From Candidatus Finniella inopinata (lineage in GTDB: Bacteria > Pseudomonadota > Alphaproteobacteria > Paracaedibacterales > CAIULA01), in the NCBI RefSeq assembly GCF_004210305.1, contig NZ_SCFB01000001.1, forward strand, positions 1-64,000: a DNA stretch of 64,000 nt, written 5' to 3'. Below, piece after piece: positions 17,292 through 26,106 of the stretch. Each line of letters begins with the position of its first letter. Positions within the stretch are counted from its first letter, which is position 1. Under the pieces are notes generated by a model, which did no database searches, was not told the DNA's origin, and saw nothing but the letters and a program-made list of their open reading frames with translations. Both the position numbers and the translations under genes were made by a program.

Positions 17292-19223
17292 TTAGGCCTG
17301 ATCACGGTTCATTTGAAGGGGGATGGTCAGAGACCGTCCTAAATCGTATGGCGCTTTTTTACTTTGAGGCAGGCGATGTTGATAAGCCACAAAGTTTTCT
17401 AGGACACGATGCACATAGTTCCGCGTTTCGTTATAGGGTAGCAACTCGATCCAATCGATCCAACTTAGGTTTGTCTGACGAGGATCACCAAAAAGCTTCA
17501 GCCATTTTCTGACATTACCGCTTCCTGCATTATAGGCTGCGCTGATCAGGACAATGTTCCCACCAAATTCCTCAATAAGTTGATCAAGGTGCACAGCCCC
17601 TAAGGCTAAATTCTTTTCAGGGTTAAATAAGGAGGCTCCTTGTTGAATGGTCAGGCCGTATCCATTTAGCTTTTTCACCTGGTCGGCGGCTGTGGCTGGC
17701 ATTAACTGCATCATTCCCAATGCTCCAGCTGAACTTTCTGCTTTGGGATTGAAACGACTTTCTTTGCGAATAATCGCATGTGCCAAACTGCTGAATAAAG
17801 TTCTTTTCCCAGCGACTTTATTTATCAGCTGAATTTGCTGGGTAGTGGGCAATGTTGGATAAGCTGTTTCTGTCAAAACGTATCGTTGCTTGTTGATCTC
17901 AAGGCTAACCTCCGTGGTGGCATGGTGCCCACCCAATTGGTAAGCTAATTGGATAAGTAACTTTTGTTCTTCTGCTTCATGAATTAAACCTGCTAGTTTG
18001 AATAAGAAGAAAAACAAATACTTGTCTTTGTCAGTTTTATTTAAATTTTTCAAAACTTTAACAAGGGGTCTTTTGTCAAATTGTTTTGCGGCTGGTTCAG
18101 AAGATCCAGGGATTTTGGTAAAATGAAAAATTGATAATGTTTTTTTATGATCTGACCGTAACTTGCTAATCGCGAGTTGCCCATAGAAAGTGCCATTATG
18201 AAGCGCGGCTTTTTGATACCAGATTACCGATTCCTGTCCATGACCAAGTTTCTTGGCAGCTTCACCTGCCCAAAAGGCAAAGCGAGCCTGACTTTGAGGA
18301 CTTTTGACTAAAGCATATACTTTTTTAAATTGTTCATAAGCAGGCGCAGGCTGTCCTAAAAAACGCAGACGCAACCAGCCCAGCATCCATTCCGCATGTG
18401 CATAACTTTCCCCCATTTTCAAGCGGTGTCCTTTGATGACGTTAGCGGCCTTTTGGTATTGCTGGTTTTCAATAAGGTGACGGGCTAAAAGGTTTCTCTC
18501 TAGCCACCAAGCCTCGGCAAATTGTACTTCGTCAGGGTGGGCATGGGTCAAAAGCTGCAACGCCTCATCATAATTTTTTAGGCGCCGGTGGTATTTGATT
18601 TGGTCGTAAACAAGACCTTTATGAGGCGTGTTGATCTGCTGACTTTTGTAATCCAATAATGCCAGACGTGTTTTGGCTGTTTTCTGTTGATCGGAACTAA
18701 GGAAAGGGATCATGTTTTTCGCGGCCTGACTTTCCTCTCTGTAAAGTAAAGTTTTAACCCTTTTGTTATCATCGTCAGGTGTTAGAAAAGATTGAAAAGT
18801 TGTTCGGAAAACTTTCAGAAAATCAGCTGTGAATTCCTTTTCGTGCCAAGCGGTTTTTATAACGTCACGGGCTTGTTGCGTCTGGCCCTGGTTTAACAAG
18901 GCCTTAGCATAGTAGAACGCCCCCTCAGCCGTTAAGGGGGGGAATTTGCTAAACCACTGAATGATCCGATGGGCGGATTGGCTAGCGTCAAGGGCCTTTT
19001 CAGCCTTTTTTTGCAATGTTTTTTGGCTGGGCCAATCAGGATGTTTTTCAACAAAAGCTGTAATTTCTTCAAAAGACGCCTGATCCTCGTATAGCCGTTT
19101 CCAGGTGGCAAAGTCTTGGGCCGGTGAGCATGAAAGGGGTGAAGATATGGCGAGACATAGAAAGCCTAAAATTAGACAGACATATCTCTTGGCATTTGTT
19201 GGGGACACCAGTATCTTAACCAT
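17292..19223 (-). CDS. slt: Soluble lytic murein transglycosylase (Slt family)
   Basis: Cleaves the MurNAc-GlcNAc bond, releasing 1,6-anhydro-muropeptides. The 643-residue precursor has a signal peptide (cleavage near residues 30-33; a cysteine there leaves a lipoprotein possible). A long alpha-helical superhelix of about 400 residues follows, then the C-terminal SLT domain with catalytic E488 in RKESRFNP, the SAGALGMMQLMPATA block, the AAYNAGSGNV motif and the LPYNETRNYVHRV signature. It supplies the substrate imported by the AmpG permease also encoded here. It starts only 27 bp from divergent dapA, so the promoters must overlap. Confidence 0.93.
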   Translation of the reverse strand: MVKILVSPTNAKRYVCLILGFLCLAISSPLSCSPAQDFATWKRLYEDQASFEEITAFVEKHPDWPSQKTLQKKAEKALDASQSAHRIIQWFSKFPPLTAEGAFYYAKALLNQGQTQQARDVIKTAWHEKEFTADFLKVFRTTFQSFLTPDDDNKRVKTLLYREESQAAKNMIPFLSSDQQKTAKTRLALLDYKSQQINTPHKGLVYDQIKYHRRLKNYDEALQLLTHAHPDEVQFAEAWWLERNLLARHLIENQQYQKAANVIKGHRLKMGESYAHAEWMLGWLRLRFLGQPAPAYEQFKKVYALVKSPQSQARFAFWAGEAAKKLGHGQESVIWYQKAALHNGTFYGQLAISKLRSDHKKTLSIFHFTKIPGSSEPAAKQFDKRPLVKVLKNLNKTDKDKYLFFFLFKLAGLIHEAEEQKLLIQLAYQLGGHHATTEVSLEINKQRYVLTETAYPTLPTTQQIQLINKVAGKRTLFSSLAHAIIRKESRFNPKAESSAGALGMMQLMPATAADQVKKLNGYGLTIQQGASLFNPEKNLALGAVHLDQLIEEFGGNIVLISAAYNAGSGNVRKWLKLFGDPRQTNLSWIDWIELLPYNETRNYVHRVLENFVAYQHRLPQSKKAPYDLGRSLTIPLQMNRDQA

Positions 19224-19250
19224 ACGACAACTCAGTTTTTAGTGGAACCT

Positions 19251-20126
19251 ATGAAGTTTTCAGGATCAATCGTTGCCCTTGTGACTCCTTTTCATCAAGG
19301 TAAAGTGGATCTTGCGTCTTTGCAAGGGTTGGTTGACTGGCATTGCCAACAGGGAACACAAGGTGTCGTTGTATGTGGCTCCACGGGTGAAGCGAATCTT
19401 TTAACCTTCGCCGAACGGGAACAAATCATTTTTCATGCCCTAGAGGCTGCTGCCAACAGATTGCCGATTATTGTGGGGTGTGGCTCTGCATCAACGCAAG
19501 AGGCTGTTTTGATGGCAAAGCAAGCCGAAGAATTAAACGCGCAGGCCATTTTGGTCGTATCGCCTTATTACGTCAAACCCAGTCAAACTGGCCTTTATCA
19601 ACATTTTCATGCAGTGCATGAGGCTGTTGACTTGCCCATCATCCTTTATAACAATCCAGGACGATCAGCCGTTGATCAGTCCATTGACCTTATTTGCCAG
19701 CTGGCCGAATTGCCAAGAATTGTGGCCTTAAAAGATTCCAGCTCTGACCTTAGCCGCCCTGTGTTTTTGAAAAACCGGCTGGGTGATCGCCTTGCGTTGT
19801 TGGCCGGTGATGATCCCATTACAGGTGCCTATTTAGCGCAAGGGGGGCAGGGCAGCATTTCAGTGGTGGCAAATGTGGCGCCTGCTTTGTGTCAACAGAT
19901 GATAGAGGCTTGGCAAAATTACGACATTCCCACGTTTCAGGCCCTTAACCAAAAGCTGATGATTTTGAACTATGCGTTGATGGGCGAGACCAATCCTTGC
20001 CCGATTAAATATGCCGTGTCAGCCATAGGTAAAATTCGCCATGAACTGCGCCTGCCTTTATTGCCCATTACTGCTGAAAATAGGGCCAAGATTGATCAGG
20101 TATTGAGCGAATTAACTTTGTCTTAA
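19251..20126 (+). CDS. dapA: 4-hydroxy-tetrahydrodipicolinate synthase
   Basis: Condenses pyruvate and aspartate semialdehyde, the first committed step to diaminopimelate and lysine. The (beta/alpha)8 enzyme shows the GSTGEA pyruvate-binding motif, catalytic Y133 (LYNNPGR) and Schiff-base K161 (VALKDSS). The ATG at 19251 gives 291 residues, matching the family. A GTG nine bases earlier is in frame but has no better ribosome-binding site. Retaining this gene indicates the bacterium still makes its own DAP for peptidoglycan. Confidence 0.95.
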   Translation: MKFSGSIVALVTPFHQGKVDLASLQGLVDWHCQQGTQGVVVCGSTGEANLLTFAEREQIIFHALEAAANRLPIIVGCGSASTQEAVLMAKQAEELNAQAILVVSPYYVKPSQTGLYQHFHAVHEAVDLPIILYNNPGRSAVDQSIDLICQLAELPRIVALKDSSSDLSRPVFLKNRLGDRLALLAGDDPITGAYLAQGGQGSISVVANVAPALCQQMIEAWQNYDIPTFQALNQKLMILNYALMGETNPCPIKYAVSAIGKIRHELRLPLLPITAENRAKIDQVLSELTLS

Positions 20127-20202
20127 TTATTCGGTTCTGATTTATTTTTAAAAAAATTGCACTATAAAATTTTGTTATTTTCTAAGCCGTAGCCCAGCGT
20201 TT

Positions 20203-20364
20203 TTAGGGACTTGATTTTTTTTGTGGGACAATTCTGGAGGATTCAACCGGCTCATTTTCGGATAACATGGACTTACTGTCCCTTTCGCGTCTTTGTTCCT
20301 TTCGTTTTGCCAAGTTTTTTTTCAAAGCTTCAGCTAGGCGTTCTTGTTTGGAAAGTATTTTCAT
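20203..20364 (-). CDS. Small basic alphaproteobacterial protein (53 aa)
   Basis: A short ORF starting ATG and ending 17 bp past the ampG stop, on the same strand. The N-terminal half is a basic amphipathic helix (RLAEALKKNLAKRKEQRRER) of the type seen in many tiny alphaproteobacterial proteins that read LAxALRxNLxRRKxQ; the second half is polar and variable. The function of that family is unknown to me. No strong Shine-Dalgarno is visible, so translation may be coupled to ampG. An overlapping plus-strand frame here has no family features and I consider it a shadow. Confidence 0.65.
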   Translation of the reverse strand: MKILSKQERLAEALKKNLAKRKEQRRERDSKSMLSENEPVESSRIVPQKKSSP

Positions 20365-20380
20365 AAGATTTGAACTGTCG

Positions 20381-21655
20381 TTAAAGGGTTTGAAATTTCG
20401 GGAGTATCTTGGATTTTTTTTTGTACACCTTCATAAGGTAATAGACAGAGGGAATACAAGCAGAACTTGCCAAAAAGAATAAAGAAGTCCAGCCGAAGAT
20501 ATCGGCGAATGCACCTGACAATGCTGAAATCACAACGCGACTGAATGAACCTAAGGAGTATAAAAGTAGGAATTGTGTCACATTAAAGTCCCCTTTACAA
20601 AAATGCGACAGATAAGCGATGAAGGCCGTTGATGTTAGGCCAGAGCATAAACTCTCAACCCCAATTGTAATCATGAGAATATTCATGTCGTGCCCAGCCC
20701 ACCCTTGAACAACAAACATCAGACATGACACTGTTTGAACAAGGGCACAAAGAATGACAGTCTGTTGAAGTCCCAAATACTGAATGACAGCACCACCTGT
20801 AAGGCCTCCCACGACCATTAAACTGATGCCAAAAAACTTGGAAATTTGAGCATACTCAATTTTTGTAAACCCCAACTCAAATAAGAAGGGTGCGGACATG
20901 GAATTTAGAACGGTATCCGCAATTTTAAAGCACATAATAAAACCAACTAAAGACCAAAAATAGGGCTGATTAAAAAGAGTTTTCCAGCATTGGTTTAGTC
21001 CCTGTAAATTATTTTTTGGTAAATTGCTTATCGTTCTGTTGTTTGAAGTTTGTGGAGGAGTGATCGTTATAAATGCTGCCATTCCTATGCCAACTGTCAT
21101 GGCCGTGAAGGTATACGCCGTTGCCCAATCAAAGATAGCTGCCAAATAAAGGGTTCCCGCACCTGACATCAGCATGCCTAGACGAAAACCAATGGATTCC
21201 ATGGCCGCCCCTGGCCCTAACAGATCTTTTGAACCTTTACTTAACGACAAAAGGCTTAACCGATACGAATCAATTACAATGTCCTGTATAGCAGAGAAAA
21301 ACGAAATGAACAGGGATAGGACAGCACAAAGCAAAAGGTTCTGAGCAGGGTGGCAATGGCCTAAGGCAATTATGGAGGCGACAAGGGCAATTTGAGAGAG
21401 CAACCCCCAACTTTTATAAGGCCCAAGCTTTCTTGTCAAAAAAGGAATAACAAGGGTTTCGATAAACGGGGCAAATAAAAACTTGAGACTGTAAGGCAGG
21501 CTGGTGATCATCAAAAGTCCCAGCAAGCTTTTGCTGAGATGAGACTCGCTTAGCCAAAAGCTGAGCGTGGATAGAATCAGAAGGAACGGGACACCGCTGG
21601 AAAAACCCAGAGCCAGCAAGACAAAAAGATGCCGGTTAAAATAAAGGCGTAACAT
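20381..21655 (-). CDS. ampG: Muropeptide permease AmpG-like MFS transporter
   Basis: A twelve-helix major facilitator of 424 residues. The N-terminus LALGFSSGVPFLLILSTLSFWL and the region PYSLKFLFAPFIE...LGPYKSW follow AmpG, as do AIQDIVIDSYR and GAAMESIGFRLGM in the middle. AmpG imports GlcNAc-anhydroMurNAc peptides from the periplasm. With Slt, AmgK and MurU in the same window this supports active peptidoglycan recycling. Rickettsial relatives come in several paralogues whose substrates may differ, so the exact cargo is inferred. Confidence 0.85.
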   Translation of the reverse strand: MLRLYFNRHLFVLLALGFSSGVPFLLILSTLSFWLSESHLSKSLLGLLMITSLPYSLKFLFAPFIETLVIPFLTRKLGPYKSWGLLSQIALVASIIALGHCHPAQNLLLCAVLSLFISFFSAIQDIVIDSYRLSLLSLSKGSKDLLGPGAAMESIGFRLGMLMSGAGTLYLAAIFDWATAYTFTAMTVGIGMAAFITITPPQTSNNRTISNLPKNNLQGLNQCWKTLFNQPYFWSLVGFIMCFKIADTVLNSMSAPFLFELGFTKIEYAQISKFFGISLMVVGGLTGGAVIQYLGLQQTVILCALVQTVSCLMFVVQGWAGHDMNILMITIGVESLCSGLTSTAFIAYLSHFCKGDFNVTQFLLLYSLGSFSRVVISALSGAFADIFGWTSLFFLASSACIPSVYYLMKVYKKKSKILPKFQTL

Positions 21656-21867
21656 GCAAACTGATCTTCATGGGGTTTAAGTATTTTTTGTCTTTAGAGG
21701 CTTGGTACAGGATGATAGCTTATAGGAATAAATAACTCCATTAAGTTCTGCAGTGCAAATTTGGTTGTGATGCAAAGTATTTCTCGAAAAACTTTTGAAA
21801 TATATAGATTGCCTTCCAGAAAAAATACTTATAATCCAAGTGCAGAAGAATTCATATAGGTTTATAC

Positions 21868-23775
21868 GTGATAAAATTTAAAAGCTTTTTATTGTATTTA
21901 TTAAGTTCTAGTGCTATTTTTTCTATGGATGATGGCAAAGGATTTTTAGGATCATTTCCAAGAGGTTTTCTTCTTGCAAAAAAGGTCGAGGCTCCAAAAG
22001 AGGGCGCTTCGTCTTCTTCTTCTTCGTCGTCGTCAGTAGCTGCATCAACAAATACCAAAGCTGGAAAAGCATCCGCCGATCAAGCAGATGGGTTCACCTC
22101 CATTTGGGACAACCCCTTGTATAATGGACCTTCTGCGCGTTCACAGGTCTATCATCATATTAAGACGCATTTCAAGGAATTAAAAATTGACTATAATAAA
22201 ATAGATCATTTTTTTAGTTTTATTGAGAAAGGTTCTGGATTAGAAGAAATTCTAAGTGATAAAACCTTTCTTTACTCCTATTTAATATTAAGAGCTCTAA
22301 GCAAACATAAGATGTTAGGAGTCATGGAGGGTTTTGAAAGGGATGCTAAAATAACGAAGGGATATCTAAATATACCTATCTCTTTTCAGATTATGGATCA
22401 TCTTGCTGTTTCCGCCGTGTTTAGTTTAAAAGATCCCATTTTAGGGAGCTTTCTGAAATCCAACAGCGACAAAGAAACAGGAGAGATAGTTGTTGATCAA
22501 ACAGTCTGGAAATCGATTGAGCGATCATTGCCCATTCCAACCATTCGTTACTACTCAGAAAATATAGGCGATAGATACCTTTGTCGGGTTTACTTGACAG
22601 GTGAGGATTACGATGACGGAATTCATGATTTACCAGCTGAAAACCCCCAATTTAGTAGATACCAATTAGGCTGCATTTCAGCTAGAGTCGATTCTTCTCA
22701 TCGTCAATATTCTGCTGCTATTCTTGACAAAAGTGGCAAACTTTTTGATCAAGATGGAACTGCTATTATCTTAGGCTCGATATTCAAACAGGGCGTAAAT
22801 GCTTTTTTTTATGGAACGTCCCGGGCTGTTGGTCAAAGAACCTTGCAGAGCCTGTCTAAGGATTGCGGCTATGATTCGTTACATGAACAACCTTATTTGC
22901 AAATGCTTGTGCAGATGGCAGGGGGCGTTGAAAAATTGCGACGTGAGAAACTACTCTTTATCCCCAACCCGGTGTTCACAGATGATGGTGTGCATCGCCC
23001 AACTTCCAGCCCAACTGCTCCTGATGCGCAATTTTTGCTGCCGTATATCTATGAGTTAAAAAGCCAAATGCAATTAGAAGGGGCCGATGTTCCTCCTGCT
23101 TTAGAGCAGGCAGCCGCACAGTTAGAGCTGGTCCTGCTTGAAGATGCTTATACAAGACTTGGCACTTTTGCTGAAGTCGAAGCGCTAAGGGCAATAAAAG
23201 CAGCAGCGAATGCGGACGCAGAAAAAGAGGTGACAGAAGCCCTTGATGCCAAAGATGGTGCCATACAAGCAGAAATTGAAATAAAAGCAGAAAAGATTTT
23301 TCCACAATACAAAACCTCTAAGCCTGTGAAGTCCAAGAAAAGTCTTGAATGGGGTGAAAAGCGTGGCAGTGCGAAAGCGCAAGCTATTCGTGAAGCTATT
23401 GAAGAGAGAGCAAGAATCAAGGTAGCTGCTAAAGATCCACGAATTGAGGCAAAAAAGAAAATTCTAGAATCGCTAAGGACAAAATATTTAGAAAAAACAA
23501 AAGATCGGAGACATTTTGACAGCAGTGCGGCAAAAGAACTGTTGGAAAACCTAAAAGCTTCATTTGCAAAAATAGGCATTGAACAAACAGGTGCAGCTGC
23601 TGTTAGGGGGTCTCATCAAGCGGAAGAAGTGCGTCTTATTGAAACAGGGGGGGGTGTTAAGCTTGGTGTTGTTAGACGATCTGAAAGTGAAGGATATGCA
23701 TCTGGAACTGTAAGGAAAATTATTGATGATCACGTTAACAGGATCCTTTCTATATTGGGACCTTCAGGCAAATAG
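21868..23775 (+). CDS. Large secreted protein with poly-Ser linker, unknown function
   Basis: Not recognised. The GTG-initiated 635-residue product has a signal sequence (residues 3-18), then a short polar stretch and a run of nine serines (about 50-58). A folded central domain of about 300 residues follows. From about residue 400 on, it becomes a long Ala/Lys/Glu-rich helical region with coiled-coil character (VEALRAIKAAANADAEKEV and similar). A poly-Ser linker right after the signal is shared with the 816-residue protein encoded at 52288. A role outside the cell is likely, but no catalytic motif stands out. Confidence 0.65.
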   Translation: MIKFKSFLLYLLSSSAIFSMDDGKGFLGSFPRGFLLAKKVEAPKEGASSSSSSSSSVAASTNTKAGKASADQADGFTSIWDNPLYNGPSARSQVYHHIKTHFKELKIDYNKIDHFFSFIEKGSGLEEILSDKTFLYSYLILRALSKHKMLGVMEGFERDAKITKGYLNIPISFQIMDHLAVSAVFSLKDPILGSFLKSNSDKETGEIVVDQTVWKSIERSLPIPTIRYYSENIGDRYLCRVYLTGEDYDDGIHDLPAENPQFSRYQLGCISARVDSSHRQYSAAILDKSGKLFDQDGTAIILGSIFKQGVNAFFYGTSRAVGQRTLQSLSKDCGYDSLHEQPYLQMLVQMAGGVEKLRREKLLFIPNPVFTDDGVHRPTSSPTAPDAQFLLPYIYELKSQMQLEGADVPPALEQAAAQLELVLLEDAYTRLGTFAEVEALRAIKAAANADAEKEVTEALDAKDGAIQAEIEIKAEKIFPQYKTSKPVKSKKSLEWGEKRGSAKAQAIREAIEERARIKVAAKDPRIEAKKKILESLRTKYLEKTKDRRHFDSSAAKELLENLKASFAKIGIEQTGAAAVRGSHQAEEVRLIETGGGVKLGVVRRSESEGYASGTVRKIIDDHVNRILSILGPSGK

Positions 23776-23838
23776 GGAAGTGGTATCTAACATTTATGCG
23801 GTGCGTACCTAATGCCTATTCATAAGGGGCTGCTGCTG

Positions 23839-24600
23839 CTAGAGGGGCTCCCCTTTTGAGGGTGTGTCTGCCGCCTGTAGTAAGGCGCATATTAGGTGCA
23901 CTTGTGTTCGGTCATCAGCCTTTTCGATTTCTGGTTCGACTTGACTTAAGAGAGAGGAAAAGCGATTCCAATAAGTCTCATCCCAATTCGATTTGTTAAA
24001 AATCTCACTGAATACTTTCGGTAAAACAAGGGCATTGAAAACAGGGATATTAGCAGTCATCTGTGTGATACTTTTTAACTTTTCAAACCGGTCATCTTCC
24101 AGACTAAAAATACGCCTCCAAAATTTTTTTGAAAGATCCATTGGGACAGACAATGAAGACATATGAACGATGCCAAACTTATATCTTTCCAGACCCTTTG
24201 ATTTTTCAAGCTCGGCTAAAACTTCGTCATAGTTAAAAAATTTGAATCCCTCGTATATTTTTAAACACGACAAATAATTGTCTGACACAATGAAACTAAC
24301 CCAAAATTTGCCTTTTGCATCAGGTTTAATGTTTATAAGAGGGTCAATTAATTTGTGAAAATTCGGATTGGCAGAAAGGTTTTTCCCGAACAACATCTCT
24401 ATTCTATCGAGCATATCATCTCTGGCCGTAATATCTTTTTTTCTATTTAAAGGTGGAAATTTATGCTTAAAGCAATAAGATCTGGTCACTTTTGAGGCCG
24501 TGAGTATTAAGGCTTTCTGGGTGGTGTCAATTTCGGTTGATCCATACAAATTTTTGATACTTGTTAAAAATAGAAATAAATATGTATAATTTAATTTCAT
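23839..24600 (-). CDS. Secreted protein of unknown function (253 aa)
   Basis: Not recognised. It has a short hydrophobic N-terminus with a likely cleavage near residue 20 (NLYGSTE). The mature part is rich in Lys, Phe and Asp, mostly helical by pattern, with only three cysteines. The C-terminus IHLICALLQAADTPSK looks like a terminal helix with a flexible tail. Convergent with the poly-Ser protein gene, with 63 bp between stops. Confidence 0.6.
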   Translation of the reverse strand: MKLNYTYLFLFLTSIKNLYGSTEIDTTQKALILTASKVTRSYCFKHKFPPLNRKKDITARDDMLDRIEMLFGKNLSANPNFHKLIDPLINIKPDAKGKFWVSFIVSDNYLSCLKIYEGFKFFNYDEVLAELEKSKGLERYKFGIVHMSSLSVPMDLSKKFWRRIFSLEDDRFEKLKSITQMTANIPVFNALVLPKVFSEIFNKSNWDETYWNRFSSLLSQVEPEIEKADDRTQVHLICALLQAADTPSKGEPL

Positions 24601-24676
24601 ATAGAGCTCGTATTGTTTAGATACTAGAGCCCGATAATATCGTCTATATGTTAAATATTGGTTAATTCTATTGATT

Positions 24677-25474
24677 TTATGTTTGTTGGATTCGTGTGTT
24701 TTTGTCAGCTTTCGGCAGACAATGATAACTTAAATACATGACGGGTGTGCCTGCAGCATTAACAACCATGCGTAAGATATAGCTGGCGATGACATAACTG
24801 CTGAAAAAAAGCGAAAAGGAAAGGGGGGTTGGGCTTAAGATAACCCATGCTATTAACCCAAAAATAAAATTGTCTAAAAGACCAGATAGAGAAGTTGACA
24901 GGTTTTGACGTAACCAGACAAAACGGTTATGGCTTAACCCGCGAATTTTTTGGAACAACCATATATCGCATTGTTGGCTGATAAAATAGGCAATAAGGCT
25001 GGCCGTTAATAAGCGGGGGGAGGGGGCAAAAATTTGCAACATTCCCTGGTCATTTTTTGAAAAAACGTCGGCCAAATTGCAGGAAAGCTTTCCATAATCA
25101 ACCGTTGGATGCCCCAAGGTTAACACCATCCAAACGGTCATCAAAATTTGGGCTATAAAGCTTAGCCATAAAGCCTGGCGAGCCGCCTTTGCGCCATAGT
25201 GCTCGGTTAAGATGTCACTTACCAAAAAAGTTGTGGCAAAAACAATGGTTCCCAACGCCAATGGCTCAGGAAAAAAATGGTATTCTGCAAGACGTAAAAC
25301 CTGAATGTTGGCAACAATGACGGCAAGAACGTTATAAGTGCACAACCCTAAATGACCGAATCCTTTCAACAGGAACAGTATGCTGCACGCGCAAACGCAA
25401 AATGTCAAAAATGAGGCGAATTCAACTGAAAAGCCTTGCAGGTACGAGATAAGTTGAAAAACAATAGAATCCAT
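24677..25474 (-). CDS. yhhQ: Queuosine precursor transporter (YhhQ/VUT family)
   Basis: An inner-membrane importer for preQ0/preQ1, the precursors of queuosine in tRNA. The 265-residue product has about six helices and the family's hallmarks: NVLAVIVANIQ near the start, the VSDILTEHYGAKAARQALW loop, the QQCDIWLFQKIR segment and the DNFIFGLIAW helix. Import would let the cell salvage precursor; no queuosine synthesis gene is visible nearby. It lies 47 bp downstream of rpmB on the same strand. Confidence 0.88.
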   Translation of the reverse strand: MDSIVFQLISYLQGFSVEFASFLTFCVCACSILFLLKGFGHLGLCTYNVLAVIVANIQVLRLAEYHFFPEPLALGTIVFATTFLVSDILTEHYGAKAARQALWLSFIAQILMTVWMVLTLGHPTVDYGKLSCNLADVFSKNDQGMLQIFAPSPRLLTASLIAYFISQQCDIWLFQKIRGLSHNRFVWLRQNLSTSLSGLLDNFIFGLIAWVILSPTPLSFSLFFSSYVIASYILRMVVNAAGTPVMYLSYHCLPKADKNTRIQQT

Positions 25475-25521
25475 AAGATGAAGGCGTTCAAGGCACGCCT
25501 TAAGCCTTTAATGTTTGCAGA

Positions 25522-25818
25522 CTATGAAGCAGCTTTTGCCGCAGCACGTAGCATAATGGTTTTTTTAAGGGCAGCAACTTTTGGCCCCAACTTCGAAGCC
25601 GCTGTGCGCGTCAAAAACGCGTCAAGGCCGCCATGAAATTCAATGGTACGAATGCCAGTTGTCGTAAGTCTTAAACGAACCATACGGCCCAAAGTCTCGC
25701 TCATCAAAGATGTCTCTTGAAGGTTCGGAAGAAAACGACGCCGTGTTTTGTTATTAGCGTGGCTTACATTATTTCCCGTCAAAACACCTTTACCTGTTAC
25801 TTCGCATCGTCTAGCCAT
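25522..25818 (-). CDS. rpmB: 50S ribosomal protein L28
   Basis: Structural protein of the large ribosomal subunit. The start [33 protein letters not shown] order (conserved CEVTGK and [11 protein letters not shown] blocks) and the [21 protein letters not shown] segment identify it. At 98 residues it has the alphaproteobacterial length, with the extra C-terminal helix. An AGGAG-type site precedes the ATG. No L33 gene is adjacent. Confidence 0.97.
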   Translation of the reverse strand: MARRCEVTGKGVLTGNNVSHANNKTRRRFLPNLQETSLMSETLGRMVRLRLTTTGIRTIEFHGGLDAFLTRTAASKLGPKVAALKKTIMLRAAAKAAS

Positions 25819-26033
25819 ATTATTCTCCTCAATAGTAGTGTCAAAAACTTAGCAGATGCATAGGTAAACGTCAATCAGAATGCAATCATTTATATTACTG
25901 CGATGAACAACAAATAATTTTTAAATTTTCTTTGGACCTTCCTTGCTAATTTGAATTGGGTATATGCGCGCTTAAACTAAAAAAAATTTAGCAATAATTT
26001 TATAAAAATCAAATTGACTTATGGTGACTGACT

Positions 26034-26079
26034 GGCAGACCATACTTATGCGCCATAATGGTGGCAGACACCATTATGC
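26034..26079 (+). promoter_or_regulatory. Hairpin with direct repeats upstream of the PTP-like phosphatase gene
   Basis: Perfect inverted repeat CATAATGGTG / CACCATTATG (26054-26063 and 26069-26078, loop GCAGA). Overlapping it are two direct copies of GGCAGAC...TTATGC (26034-26051 and 26063-26079). It ends 28 bp before the start codon and has no T-run, so an operator or 5'-UTR structure fits better than a terminator. Confidence 0.4.
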
Positions 26080-26106
26080 AAACAAATCCAATCATCAGGA
26101 GAACAC

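Noticed and set aside
23820..23876. Hairpin AGGGG-CT-CCCCT with TTTT between the two converging secreted genes as a terminator
   Set aside because: The loop is only two bases and the sequence codes for the C-terminus of the minus-strand protein, so the support is weak.
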